From Spirochaetaceae bacterium (lineage in GTDB: Bacteria; Spirochaetota; Spirochaetia; Treponematales; Breznakiellaceae), in NCBI GenBank assembly GCA_031284295.1, contig JAITAE010000020.1, positions 1 to 7,457 of the forward strand: a stretch of 7,457 nt of DNA. Direction: 5' to 3'. This document shows, one piece after another, positions 1 through 6,782 of the stretch. Numbering within the stretch: position 1 is the stretch's first letter; the number at the start of each line of letters is the position of its first letter. Under the pieces are notes generated by a model. The model saw only the letters and a list, made by a program, of their open reading frames with translations, had not been told where the DNA came from and searched no databases. A program made the position numbers and the translations under genes.

Positions 1-271
1 TACCCGTATCGCCATGTTTGCGTCGTCCGTTGTCTGTTCCTCGATTGCGTAAGTGTATCCGCCGATTAAGACAAACTCATCGGGCTGTAATTTTTTAAGG
101 TTTTTGTCTATCTGCTCGGTGTTAAGACGTTTGACATCGCTGTCGGGGGGGGGGGGGGTGGGCACCAAACAGGGCGTTGATGAAGTGTATTAGGGCTTTT
201 TGGGAGAGGCTGCCTATAATCTGTTTGAACGAGCGGTCGAAAATGTCCTTATCGTCCGGTGATTTAGGCAT
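1..271 (-). pseudogene. Rpn-like PD-(D/E)XK nuclease/transposase-family protein, N-terminal part, frame broken at a G14 tract
   Basis: Reading leftward from ATG at 269-271, the protein begins MPKSPDDKDIFDRSFKQIIG and continues SLSQKALIHFINALFGAH followed by four prolines. After that the annotated frame runs into a stop at 122-124, giving only 49 residues. Shifting by one base inside the G run at 145-158 restores an open frame of 48 codons to the window edge, containing DSDVKRLNTEQID, QPDEFVLIGGYTYAIEEQTT and DDANMAIRV. The two halves join into one family-like sequence, so this is one gene whose C-terminus lies outside the window. Such proteins carry a PD-(D/E)XK nuclease fold; the EEQ in YAIEEQ probably belongs to the active site (inference). 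Rpn proteins promote recombination in E. coli. A GGAGGTGG sequence lies about 21 bases before the ATG, so start-site support is modest. The break may be a real switch, a dead gene or a sequencing error. Confidence 0.7.
145..158. repeat. Homopolymeric tract of 14 G
   Basis: Fourteen consecutive G on the plus strand, read as proline codons in the minus-strand Rpn-like gene. It is twice as long as any other G or C run in the window; the next longest are 7. It sits exactly where the reading frame of that gene breaks. A tract of 13 or 16 would put both halves in frame. Confidence 0.95.
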
Positions 272-337
272 GGTTCCATACTACAAAAAACAACCACCTC
301 CGCCTAGCAGACGAGGGCAACGTCATTTAAAAATCCA

Positions 338-346
338 TGCTATAGT
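338..346 (+). promoter_or_regulatory. Possible extended -10 promoter
   Basis: TGCTATAGT matches the extended -10 pattern TGnTATAAT with one mismatch. It lies 28 bases before a GTG codon that has a strong ribosome binding site. No clear -35 box is visible about 17 bases upstream, which is acceptable for extended -10 promoters. This is a motif-based inference only. Confidence 0.35.
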
Positions 347-373
347 GGAACTTACCTTAGGAGGGGAAAGCAA

Positions 374-457
374 GTGGAGATCACGGAAGAAGACATAGCA
401 TGTATGAAGGAATGCCTCAGCGGGATGAGCCTCCGCTTAGGCGTTGCGTTACTTTGA
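374..457 (+). CDS. Short ORF with strong ribosome binding site, 27 codons; leader peptide or truncated gene remnant
   Basis: GTG at 374-376 is preceded by AGGAGGGG (359-366), 7 bases away, the best Shine-Dalgarno match in this part of the window. The extended -10 site at 338-346 lies further upstream. The peptide reads (M)EITEEDIACMKECLSGM followed by SLRLGVALL and stops at TGA 455-457. The start resembles a normal cytosolic protein rather than a signal or toxin peptide. After the stop the same frame stays open until about position 560, and another frame gives RCVTLNGGSIG, so a longer gene may have been broken by point and frame mutations. I cannot assign a family with confidence. The combination of promoter-like site, ribosome binding site and start looks like a real gene start; the rest looks like decay. 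Confidence 0.35.
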   Translation: MEITEEDIACMKECLSGMSLRLGVALL

Positions 458-467
458 ACGGAGGCTC
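427..467. repeat. 9-bp perfect inverted repeat (stem-loop)
   Basis: GAGCCTCCG (427-435) pairs with CGGAGGCTC (459-467) across a 23-base loop. It overlaps the end of the short ORF. There is no T run directly after it, so it is not a canonical terminator in either direction. Confidence 0.6.
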
Positions 468-553
468 GATCGGATAAGGAAATTTATCAATGTGAAGGTT
501 TGCCGCTCAAACCCGTTTACTACCATTTTTTGTTAGGGTTACCAATTCTAACC

Positions 554-573
554 GCTTAACCTTATAAGGAAGG
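554..573. repeat. Copy 1 of the GCTTAACC-ATAAGGAAGGG dispersed repeat
   Basis: GCTTAACCTTATAAGGAAGG (554-573) recurs with one to three changes at 7216-7237 and 7331-7352, in the same orientation. This copy contains the perfect palindrome CCTTATAAGG (560-569). It lies about 50 bases past the topA stop codon, on the opposite side of the gene cluster from the other two copies. Confidence 0.6.
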
Positions 574-621
574 GCAGGTGTGATATCAGGCCCCGCTCCG
601 GCGCGGCTATTTCGTCCCGTT

Positions 622-2736
622 TCAAAGCGTTTTGCCGGCGTTGTGCAGGTGGTCGCAGTCAGGGTTTATGCAGGCTTTATGGGAGCCGTTCTGTTTGTCG
701 TACTTTTCCACCAAAAACCAGCCGCATTTGGGGCAGTTCTGTCCGGGAAGCGGCAGAAAGCGCGTCAGGAAATCACATTTAGGATAGTTTACACAGCCGT
801 AGAACTTCTTGCCCTTGCCACGCCGGGCCACGATGTCTCCGCCGCATTTTGGGCACTTGGCAAGCGGTATTGATTTTGTGTTACGACATTCGGGAAAACC
901 GGAGCAGGCAAGAAAGTAGCCGTAACGTCCCAGTTTCTTTACCATCGGTTTGCCGCACTTCTCGCAAAGCTGATCCGTCTTTTCGTCCAGCGTGCCTTTT
1001 ATGCTCTCTAACTTCCTGGCTACATCGTCCAATCGCACTTTGAAGGGCTTGTAAAAGTCGCGTATCATGTCCGGCCAGTTACGGGCGCTGCCTTCTACCT
1101 CGTCCAGGCCGGTTTCCATGCCGGCGGTAAAGTCCGCGTTCACAACATCGCCGAAATGTTCCACCAGCATATCGCAGATCAACCTGCCCAGCACGGACGG
1201 CACAAGCTGTTTGTTGGTACGGCTTACATAGCCGCGGTCCAACAGGACGCTGATTGTCGGCGCATACGTTGAAGGCCGCCCTATCCCCTTTTCCTCCAGC
1301 GTCTTTACAATACCCGCGTCCGTAAACCGCGCCGGCCCCTGCGTAAAGTGCTGTTCGGACTTGAAGCGCTTCAGTTTTAACACATCGCCCTTCTTTACCT
1401 GGGGAAAGACGCTGCTTTTTTCTTCCTTTTGGGCAAGGGTCTTTAGCGCTTTCATAAAGCCTTGCTCCGTCACATTCGTCCCCGAAACCCTGAATATCGC
1501 GGCAAGCGCCGGATCATCGGGCGAAATGTCCGCGCTCAGCGTACAGGTCCGGGCCGCTTTCATCTGACTTGCGACAAAACGTTCCCATATTATCGAATAA
1601 AGCCGGAGTTGGTCCCGGTTCAGGCTGTCTTTTATGTCGTCCGGTGTATAGTTGACGTATGTGGGGCGGATCGCCTCGTGAGCATCCTGCGCCTGCTTGC
1701 CGGACGAGTAAAAAACGGCTTTTCCCGGCAGATCGGAGGGATAGTTCCGGCCTATCCAGGCGCGCACATCGTCAAGGGCGGTCTGCGATATGCGCACGGA
1801 GTCCGTGCGCATATACGTTATCAGACCGGCCGGCGAGCCCCCTATACTGATGCCTTCGTAAAGCTGCTGGGCAAGCTGCATCGTTTTCTTACTGGTAAAT
1901 CCCAGGCGGTTGGCTGCCGTCTGCTGCAACTGCGACGTGGTGAACGGCGGACGCGGGTGTAGCGTCTTGTTCGTCTCGCGTACATCTTTGACCGTGAAAG
2001 AGGCGTCCTTTAGCGCGTCGATTATTTTTTGCGCGTCCGCTTCGATGTGAAGTTCCGGTTTTTCACCGTTCCAACTAACCAGAAGCGTTGTAAAAACCAC
2101 CTTTTCCGCCTTAAAATCAGCGGCCAGCGTCCAGTATTCCTCCGGTATGAAGGCATCTATCTCTTTTTCACGCTCACATATCAGACGGAGCGCGACGGAC
2201 TGAACACGGCCCGCGGAAAGTCCGTTTTTGACCTTTTTCCACAACAGCGGGGACAGGTTGTAGCCCACAAGCCTGTCCAGTACGCGCCGTGCCTTCTGGG
2301 CGTTTACCTTCGCGTCGTCTATCTTTGTGGGCGCGGCTACCGCCGCCTTTATCGCCTGAGGCGTAATCTCGTTAAAACTGATACGGGCTATCGGCAGATT
2401 CTCGTTTTTCAACGACAAGGCCCTTTGCAGATGCCATGCTATCGCCTCGCCCTCACGGTCATTATCAGACGCGAGCAGCACACCATCCGATTTTTTGGCG
2501 TCGGACTGAAGTTCCTTGAGCAGCTTTGCCCGGCCACGCACCGTTATGTACTCAGGTTCAAAGTTGTTGTCAACATCAATCGCCATACGCGACTTGGGCA
2601 GATCGATAAGGTGCCCCATCGAAGCCTTTACCTTGTACGACGAGCCTAAATACTTCTCTATAGTCTTTGCCTTTGCCGGCGATTCTACTATAACCAAAGT
2701 CTTTTTCGTTATCTTTTTTGCCGTCTTTACAGCCAT
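622..2736 (-). CDS. topA: DNA topoisomerase I (type IA)
   Basis: Type IA topoisomerase of 704 residues that relaxes negative supercoils by a single-strand break and a 5'-phosphotyrosine link. The N-terminal Toprim domain shows VIVESPAKAKTI (catalytic E18) and ASDNDREGEA (metal-binding D91, D93, E95). The active-site tyrosine is Y308 in GLITYMRTDS. QDAHEAIRPT (350-359) and KGIGRPSTYAPTI (483-495) follow as in other bacterial TopA. The C-terminus has three four-cysteine zinc modules: C591/C594/C611/C617, C628/C631/C648/C654 and C668/C671/C689/C694. The length is usual for bacteria with three zinc fingers, and it is shorter than the E. coli enzyme, which has additional C-terminal ssDNA-binding domains. 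The ATG follows the dprA TAA with no spacer. A GGAG lies 6 bases before the ATG, inside the dprA end, which favours coupled translation. No defect is seen. Confidence 0.98.
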   Translation of the reverse strand: MAVKTAKKITKKTLVIVESPAKAKTIEKYLGSSYKVKASMGHLIDLPKSRMAIDVDNNFEPEYITVRGRAKLLKELQSDAKKSDGVLLASDNDREGEAIAWHLQRALSLKNENLPIARISFNEITPQAIKAAVAAPTKIDDAKVNAQKARRVLDRLVGYNLSPLLWKKVKNGLSAGRVQSVALRLICEREKEIDAFIPEEYWTLAADFKAEKVVFTTLLVSWNGEKPELHIEADAQKIIDALKDASFTVKDVRETNKTLHPRPPFTTSQLQQTAANRLGFTSKKTMQLAQQLYEGISIGGSPAGLITYMRTDSVRISQTALDDVRAWIGRNYPSDLPGKAVFYSSGKQAQDAHEAIRPTYVNYTPDDIKDSLNRDQLRLYSIIWERFVASQMKAARTCTLSADISPDDPALAAIFRVSGTNVTEQGFMKALKTLAQKEEKSSVFPQVKKGDVLKLKRFKSEQHFTQGPARFTDAGIVKTLEEKGIGRPSTYAPTISVLLDRGYVSRTNKQLVPSVLGRLICDMLVEHFGDVVNADFTAGMETGLDEVEGSARNWPDMIRDFYKPFKVRLDDVARKLESIKGTLDEKTDQLCEKCGKPMVKKLGRYGYFLACSGFPECRNTKSIPLAKCPKCGGDIVARRGKGKKFYGCVNYPKCDFLTRFLPLPGQNCPKCGWFLVEKYDKQNGSHKACINPDCDHLHNAGKTL

Positions 2737-3699
2737 TTACATCTCCAGTCCTAGCCCTGTAAGTATGTCTACAGAGTTATGTACCACCTTTGCGCCATCT
2801 TCCGCAAGCCTGCGGCAGCCGTAACCAAAAATTTTGTCGTCAAGATCGCCGTCCGCCGGGACGCCCGCGACATACAGGTCGCGGTTCTGTTCAAGCGCGA
2901 AATCCGCGGTTATCAGTGCCCCCGATTTTTCGCCCGCTTCCACGACAACGGTACACCGGCATAACCCGGAAATTATCCTGTTCCGTGCGGGAAAGGTCCA
3001 TTTGGCGGGCCGTGTCCCCGGCAGATACTCGCTTAACAGGGCGCCGCCTGACATCACTATCCGCCGCGCCAGCGTGCGGTTCGAGGCCGGATACACCTCG
3101 TCAACGGAGGAGCCGAGAACCGCCGCCGCCGGGGCGGTGTCCAATTCGCCTGAGGCCGCGTCCACAGAGCCGCGGTGAGCCATCGCGTCTATCCCTACCG
3201 CCAGGCCGGAAACCACAACTACGCCCGCCAAGCTCAGGTCCCGCGCCGTCTCGTATGCCCAGCGCAACGCCGCCGAGCCTGGCTTCCTGGTCCCGACCAT
3301 CGCGATCGTCAGTTTATCGGACGGGGGCAGCGCGCCCCGGTAAAACAGTACGGCGGGCGGATCGTAAATCTCGCGTAAAAGAGGCGGATATGCCTTTTCC
3401 GCCACCGAAACCCAGTGTATGCCGCGCCTTTCCATTAACTCAGCGTCCTGTTCCGCGCGCGAAACTACCCCGGCCATGCTCCAGCGTTCCGTTTCATCGT
3501 CGAAAAGCCGCCCGGCCTCAGCCTCACCGCGCCGTGCGGCGCAAATTCTTTCTATGTCATACGCCTTTAGCGCGGTAAAATCACCTTCACGGTCAAATTT
3601 CTCGCATAGATACACCCGGCTGCCCGGTTTAAGTCCAGGAATTCTCGCGATTATCAGGTCAAGCAAGCCCCGTTCGATGATGCCCACCCCTTCACTCAC
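2737..3699 (-). CDS. dprA: DNA-processing protein DprA (Smf)
   Basis: DprA binds incoming single-stranded DNA and loads RecA during transformation; many species without known competence also keep it. The Rossmann-like core is complete: IAMVGTRKPGS, VVSGLAVGIDAMAH, VLGSSVDEVYPASN, LLSEYLPGT, FPARNRIISGL, VVVEAGEKSGALITADFAL. I place the start at GTG 3697-3699, which overlaps the TPR stop as GTGA and gives 320 residues. The frame is open to ATG 3786 (349 residues), but the extra 29 residues lie within the TPR gene and are low-complexity and polar. Another GTG at 3685-3687 preceded by GAAGGG is also possible. The protein ends at LTGLGLEM about 15 residues after the core, so the C-terminal winged-helix domain of many DprA proteins is absent. 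It sits in a cluster with the TPR gene and topA. Confidence 0.93.
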   Translation of the reverse strand: MSEGVGIIERGLLDLIIARIPGLKPGSRVYLCEKFDREGDFTALKAYDIERICAARRGEAEAGRLFDDETERWSMAGVVSRAEQDAELMERRGIHWVSVAEKAYPPLLREIYDPPAVLFYRGALPPSDKLTIAMVGTRKPGSAALRWAYETARDLSLAGVVVVSGLAVGIDAMAHRGSVDAASGELDTAPAAAVLGSSVDEVYPASNRTLARRIVMSGGALLSEYLPGTRPAKWTFPARNRIISGLCRCTVVVEAGEKSGALITADFALEQNRDLYVAGVPADGDLDDKIFGYGCRRLAEDGAKVVHNSVDILTGLGLEM

Positions 3700-4451
3700 A
3701 TCAGTCCCATAATGAAACGCCGGTTCTCCTCCGCTTCGGCTTTCCGCCCCTTGTCCTTTACAAGCGGAATCCCGCGATCGTACCAATCCACCGCCTCACG
3801 GTACCGTCCCAGCATATAAAAGGCCCGCGCCATCATGAACATAGCGTCCGAATCGCCCGATCGGTTTTCCATGTACGCGGTAAGCTGCGCTATCCCTTCC
3901 TCAGGCCTTTCCAGTTCATAAATGTACAGCACGGCAAGGGCAAAACACGCCTGATTATACTTGGGCTCCAGCTCTATCGAACGGAGGTAAGCCTTCTCCG
4001 CCAGATCGAAGTAACGCCGCGAGCGCTCGCCTACCGCGCCCTCGCCCTGATAGTCGTAGGCGGACTTCGCCGCGTACGCCGCGTTCAGGCCCAAAAGGTA
4101 GTGCAACGTCTCATCGCCCGGCGTTATCTCTATCGCCCGTTGCAGCGCGTCTATCGCCTCGAAGTACATCTGCTTGTCCTGAAAACGGGACGCCAGTATC
4201 TTCCAGTAAACGCCGGTCTGCGCCGCGTCCTTCACATGCTGTTCCTGCAGCTTCTCGTACGCGGCTATCGCCCGCTTCAAGTCCTCTATCGTGCGCGGCA
4301 CGCCCTTGCGCGGCCCGTACTCCGCGATCTCCCGCGCCAGCTCCAGCCTTTCCCTATTCTTATCATAATAGATAGCAAATACAATACCGCCAATGATCAC
4401 CGCAAAACCCGCAAAGCCGCAAACCCACTTCTTAAAAGCTCCCTTCTTCAT
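3696..4451 (-). CDS. Membrane-anchored tetratricopeptide-repeat protein
   Basis: 251 residues. A short basic start (MKKGAFKKW) is followed by one hydrophobic segment at about 9-29 (VCGFAGFAVIIGGIVFAIYY), then a charged, helical domain. No lipobox or clear cleavage site is seen, so it is probably an N-terminally anchored protein with the repeats outside the cytoplasm (inference). TPR-like helix pairs lie at about 79-112 (ending YFEAIDALQRAIEITPGD), 115-163 (with an insert near 129-146, ending AEKAYLRSIELEPKY), 165-198 and 201-234 (YMLGRYREAVDWYDRGI). TPR domains bind proteins; the partner cannot be told from sequence. The start has GGGGAG 5 bases upstream. The end overlaps dprA by GTGA, indicating a shared transcript with dprA and topA. 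The specific function is unknown. Confidence 0.9.
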   Translation of the reverse strand: MKKGAFKKWVCGFAGFAVIIGGIVFAIYYDKNRERLELAREIAEYGPRKGVPRTIEDLKRAIAAYEKLQEQHVKDAAQTGVYWKILASRFQDKQMYFEAIDALQRAIEITPGDETLHYLLGLNAAYAAKSAYDYQGEGAVGERSRRYFDLAEKAYLRSIELEPKYNQACFALAVLYIYELERPEEGIAQLTAYMENRSGDSDAMFMMARAFYMLGRYREAVDWYDRGIPLVKDKGRKAEAEENRRFIMGLM

Positions 4452-4549
4452 TTACTCTCCCCGGCCCGTCTTCCCGCCGCGACAATGCCATCCCCGACCC
4501 GCCGGTCATCACGAGCTTTATATACTGAAAGGTATTGCTTGAAAAACAT
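4448..4549 (-). CDS. Possible 33-codon ORF overlapping the TPR gene start
   Basis: ATG at 4547-4549 opens MFFKQYLSVYKARDD, then RRVGDGIVAAGRRAGESK, and ends at a TGA that overlaps the TPR ATG as ATGA. This overlap resembles translational coupling. Against it: there is no convincing Shine-Dalgarno before the ATG, the peptide resembles nothing I know, and a TATATAAA promoter-like site lies inside it. The frame is the same as that of the aconitase gene and stays open from the aconitase stop codon onward. It could be chance. Confidence 0.22.
   Translation of the reverse strand: MFFKQYLSVYKARDDRRVGDGIVAAGRRAGESK
4517..4524 (-). promoter_or_regulatory. Possible -10 box for the TPR-dprA-topA transcript
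   Basis: On the minus strand TATATAAA lies about 66 bases before the TPR ATG, in the 128-bp gap after aconitase. It is the only AT-rich promoter-like site there. No good -35 box is visible about 17 bases upstream. If it is used, the 33-codon ORF that contains it could not be translated from the same transcript. Confidence 0.3.
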
Positions 4550-4579
4550 TACATCATGCCATTTAACATAATCAACCTG

Positions 4580-6559
4580 TCAGGATGATGTGAAAGACGC
4601 TTGGTTTTTCCCGCGCTGAGCCTGTATAACACCACCCGCCCTAAGTATAGCGCGGTCATTCGGGTCAGCTTCAAGGCGGAGGCTGTAAACCTGCGATTTT
4701 GTCTTGTTAGCCGCCGCCGCGGGCGGAAAACCGTCTGCCCTTCCGTCAAGAAGCGCGTGAATCCCGGCAAGTTCCAGTATATCGCCCTGGTCTATGCTGT
4801 TCCAGTCGTCCGGGTTGGCGAAAACGAGCGGCAGAATACCGTAATTTATCAGATTCGCCTTGTGAATACGGGCAAAAGACTTGGCTATCACGGCCTTTAC
4901 GCCCAAGAACATCGGGGCAAGGGCGGCGTGCTCACGCGAAGACCCCTGTCCATAGTTTGTCCCGCCCACAATCAGCCCCGCCCCCGCCTCAGAAGCGCGT
5001 TTCCAAAAGAGCGGATCGAGGTTTGCGAACACGTGTTTTGATATTTCAGGGATATTCGAGCGGAACGGCAGCACCTTCGCGCCCGCCGGCATTATGTCGT
5101 CCGTAGTGATGTTGTCGCCCGCCTTGATGAGGACGGGCAGAGTGAAAGCATCGTCCGGCGGCATCGGCACGGGACACGGCTTGATGTTCGGGCCGCGTTG
5201 TATCACAACGCCGGCTGCCAGTTCCGGCGGCAAGGGCGGTATCAGCATATCGTCCGCGAACCGGGCGGCGGCGCGGATGTAAGCGCCCGTGTCCGGCTTT
5301 TCAGCCTTCAGCTTGGACGGATCGCTCACCACGCCGAACAGCGCCGCCGCCGCCGCCGTCTGCGCCGAGACAAGGTACACGCCCGCATCCGCCGAACCGC
5401 TTCTGCCCTTAAAATTACGGTTAAATGTGCGGAGGCTCACCCCGCCCGATTTAGGCGCGAAACCCATGCCGATACAGGGTCCGCAGGCGCTTTCCAGCAT
5501 CCTAAAGCCGGCGCGGAGAAGCTCTCCTAGAACGCCGGCCTCTTCCGCCGCAAGAATCGTTGCCCGGCTGCCGCAGGCAAGCGCCGCGGAAACATCGGGG
5601 TGAACAACGCGCCCCTTCATTATCTCCGCCGCGGCAGCGAGATCGTCTATCGACGAGTTCGTACAGGAGCCTATCACCACCTGGTCAACCTTTAGTCCGG
5701 CCAACTCCGCCACCGGCTTAACGTTATCAGGCGAATGCGGACAGGCCGCGGCTGGAACGAGCTTCGGCAGGTGTATCTCTATCACGCGCTCGTACTCCGC
5801 CCCCTCGTCCGCTGAAAGTTCCCTCCACGATGCGGCGCGCCCCCTCTCCTCCAGAAAAACCCGCGTCCTCTCATCGGACGGAAACAGCGAGGATGTCGCG
5901 CCGAGTTCCGCCCCCATGTTTGTAATCGTAGCCCGCTCCGGCACGGAAAGAGTCGCCGCCCCGTCTCCAAAATACTCGTATACCCGCCCAACGCCGCCCT
6001 TCACGGTCTCGCGCCTCAGCAGTTCCAGAATTATATCCTTCGCCGCCACCCCGCTCCTAAGCCGTCCGGTAAGTTTGACGCCGGTAACATTAGGCATCGC
6101 CAGCCGGAATGCGCCGCCACCCATCGCAAGGGCCACGTCCAGCCCCCCCGCCCCTATCGCCAGCATCCCAAGCCCCCCCGCCGTAGGGGTATGCGAATCG
6201 GAGCCCAGCAGTGTCTTGCCCGGTTCGCCGAAGCGTTCAAGGTGAACCTGATGGCAGATGCCGTTGCCCGGACGGGAGAACCAAATCCCATACCGCGCCG
6301 CAGCCGTTTGCAGATACCGGTGGTCGTCAGAGTTCTTGTGATCCTCCTGCAATGTGTTGTGATCGGCATACGACACGGAAAGTTCCGCGCGGACGCGCTC
6401 TATCCCCATCGTCTCAAACTGGAGGTATGCCATCGTTCCGGTCGCGTCCTGCGTCAGCGTCTGGTCAATGCTAACCGCGATTTCGCCGCCAAGCCCGCCG
6501 CCCCCCGGCCCGCCGGCAAGGTGTTCACGTATTATCTTTTCGGTAAGCGTCAACTTCAT
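4580..6559 (-). CDS. Aconitate hydratase (aconitase), Aquifex-type, [4Fe-4S]
   Basis: Cytosolic aconitase of 659 residues, interconverting citrate and isocitrate via cis-aconitate. The early part shows IDQTLTQDATGTMAYLQFE, SYADHNT and LLGSDSHTPTAGGLGMLAIG. The cluster ligands are C299 in VIGSCTNSS and C359/C362 in ESACGPCIGMG. Substrate-site motifs follow: FNRNFKGRSG (379-388), GDNITTDDIMPAG (481-493), NYGQGSSREHAAL (535-547, with the catalytic serine and arginine) and SFARIHKANLINYGILPL (561-578). The length fits the compact family first described in Aquifex and is much shorter than AcnA or AcnB. Oddity: residues 15-25 are a glycine-rich stretch (AGGPGGGGLGGE) where relatives usually have a charged loop. 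The ATG has AGGA 7 bases upstream. Its likely role is the route from citrate to 2-oxoglutarate and glutamate. A homoaconitase-like activity is a less likely alternative. Confidence 0.95.
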   Translation of the reverse strand: MKLTLTEKIIREHLAGGPGGGGLGGEIAVSIDQTLTQDATGTMAYLQFETMGIERVRAELSVSYADHNTLQEDHKNSDDHRYLQTAAARYGIWFSRPGNGICHQVHLERFGEPGKTLLGSDSHTPTAGGLGMLAIGAGGLDVALAMGGGAFRLAMPNVTGVKLTGRLRSGVAAKDIILELLRRETVKGGVGRVYEYFGDGAATLSVPERATITNMGAELGATSSLFPSDERTRVFLEERGRAASWRELSADEGAEYERVIEIHLPKLVPAAACPHSPDNVKPVAELAGLKVDQVVIGSCTNSSIDDLAAAAEIMKGRVVHPDVSAALACGSRATILAAEEAGVLGELLRAGFRMLESACGPCIGMGFAPKSGGVSLRTFNRNFKGRSGSADAGVYLVSAQTAAAAALFGVVSDPSKLKAEKPDTGAYIRAAARFADDMLIPPLPPELAAGVVIQRGPNIKPCPVPMPPDDAFTLPVLIKAGDNITTDDIMPAGAKVLPFRSNIPEISKHVFANLDPLFWKRASEAGAGLIVGGTNYGQGSSREHAALAPMFLGVKAVIAKSFARIHKANLINYGILPLVFANPDDWNSIDQGDILELAGIHALLDGRADGFPPAAAANKTKSQVYSLRLEADPNDRAILRAGGVIQAQRGKNQASFTSS

Positions 6560-6587
6560 ACCCTCATCCTACACCAACCAGCACCGT

Positions 6588-6593
6588 AATATA
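6588..6593 (-). promoter_or_regulatory. Possible -10 box of the aconitase gene
   Basis: On the minus strand TATATT lies about 29 bases before the aconitase ATG. The matching -35 position (about 6611-6616) reads TAAACC, a poor match, and falls on the paired palindromes at 6601-6631. Inference from motif and position only. Confidence 0.35.
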
Positions 6594-6600
6594 ACCCACC

Positions 6601-6631
6601 CCCACCAGTGGGTTTACCCGCCAGCGGGTTT
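6601..6631. repeat. Two tandem palindromes upstream of aconitase
   Basis: CCCACCAGTGGGTTT (6601-6615) is followed immediately by ACCCGCCAGCGGGTTT (6616-6631). They are the same element except for a paired A-T to G-C change that keeps the palindrome. They overlap the expected -35 region of the aconitase promoter, so they could be an operator or simply two copies of a small repeat. A third palindrome, GCTAC-GCG-GTAGC, follows at 6639-6651. Confidence 0.6.
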
Positions 6632-6690
6632 AAAGTCCGCTACGCGGTAGCATACCCCAGAGACGGCCTCATTTCTCATTCTTCATTATG

Positions 6691-6753
6691 AAGGGGGGCG
6701 CTGTTTTCCATGCCGCTCGCGGCACATAGCCGCCCCATCGCCGCGCCCCCCTT
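6691..6753. repeat. 11-bp perfect inverted repeat with inner palindrome
   Basis: AAGGGGGGCGC (6691-6701) pairs with GCGCCCCCCTT (6743-6753). Between them lies GCCGC-TC-GCGGC (6712-6723). Directly after, GGGCGC (6755-6760) and GCGCCC (6769-6774) form a further stem with an 8-base loop. On RNA these would form a branched structure. Confidence 0.7.
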
Positions 6754-6782
6754 CGGGCGCACTACGTTGCGCCCTACCCCCC

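Larger units (their letters stand above)
272..621. other. Intergenic stretch between the Rpn-like gene and the 3' end of topA
   Basis: About 350 bases with no substantial gene. It holds a plus-strand promoter-like site and a 27-codon ORF, a 9-bp inverted repeat, and one copy of a repeat also found at 7216 and 7331. I looked for a minus-strand terminator after topA. The only stem is weak (GGTTA 537-541 with TAACC 549-553), and it is followed in the topA direction by A residues rather than T, so no terminator is called. Confidence 0.6.

Noticed and set aside
532..553. Rho-independent terminator for topA
   Set aside because: The stem is short, and in the topA direction it is followed by A rather than T residues.
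2029..2649. Plus-strand ORF of 206 codons opposite topA
   Set aside because: It is antisense to the Toprim and core domains of TopA, which are fully conserved; no domain is recognisable in the ORF.
2790..3578. Plus-strand ORF of 262 codons opposite dprA
   Set aside because: It is antisense to the conserved core of DprA; its arginine-, proline- and serine-rich translation is typical of a shadow frame in GC-rich DNA.
3700..3786. Longer DprA start at ATG 3786
   Set aside because: The extra 29 residues overlap the TPR gene and do not look like a DprA N-terminus; GTG at 3697-3699 gives the usual GTGA coupling.
4549..4770. Minus-strand ORF of 73 codons over the 3' end of aconitase
   Set aside because: It lies in another frame of the conserved aconitase C-terminus and lacks a recognisable domain.
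6143..6179. Two runs of seven C in the aconitase gene as slippage switches
   Set aside because: They encode the conserved glycine motif GGLGMLAIGAGGLD in the correct frame and are short; there is no sign of a frame break.
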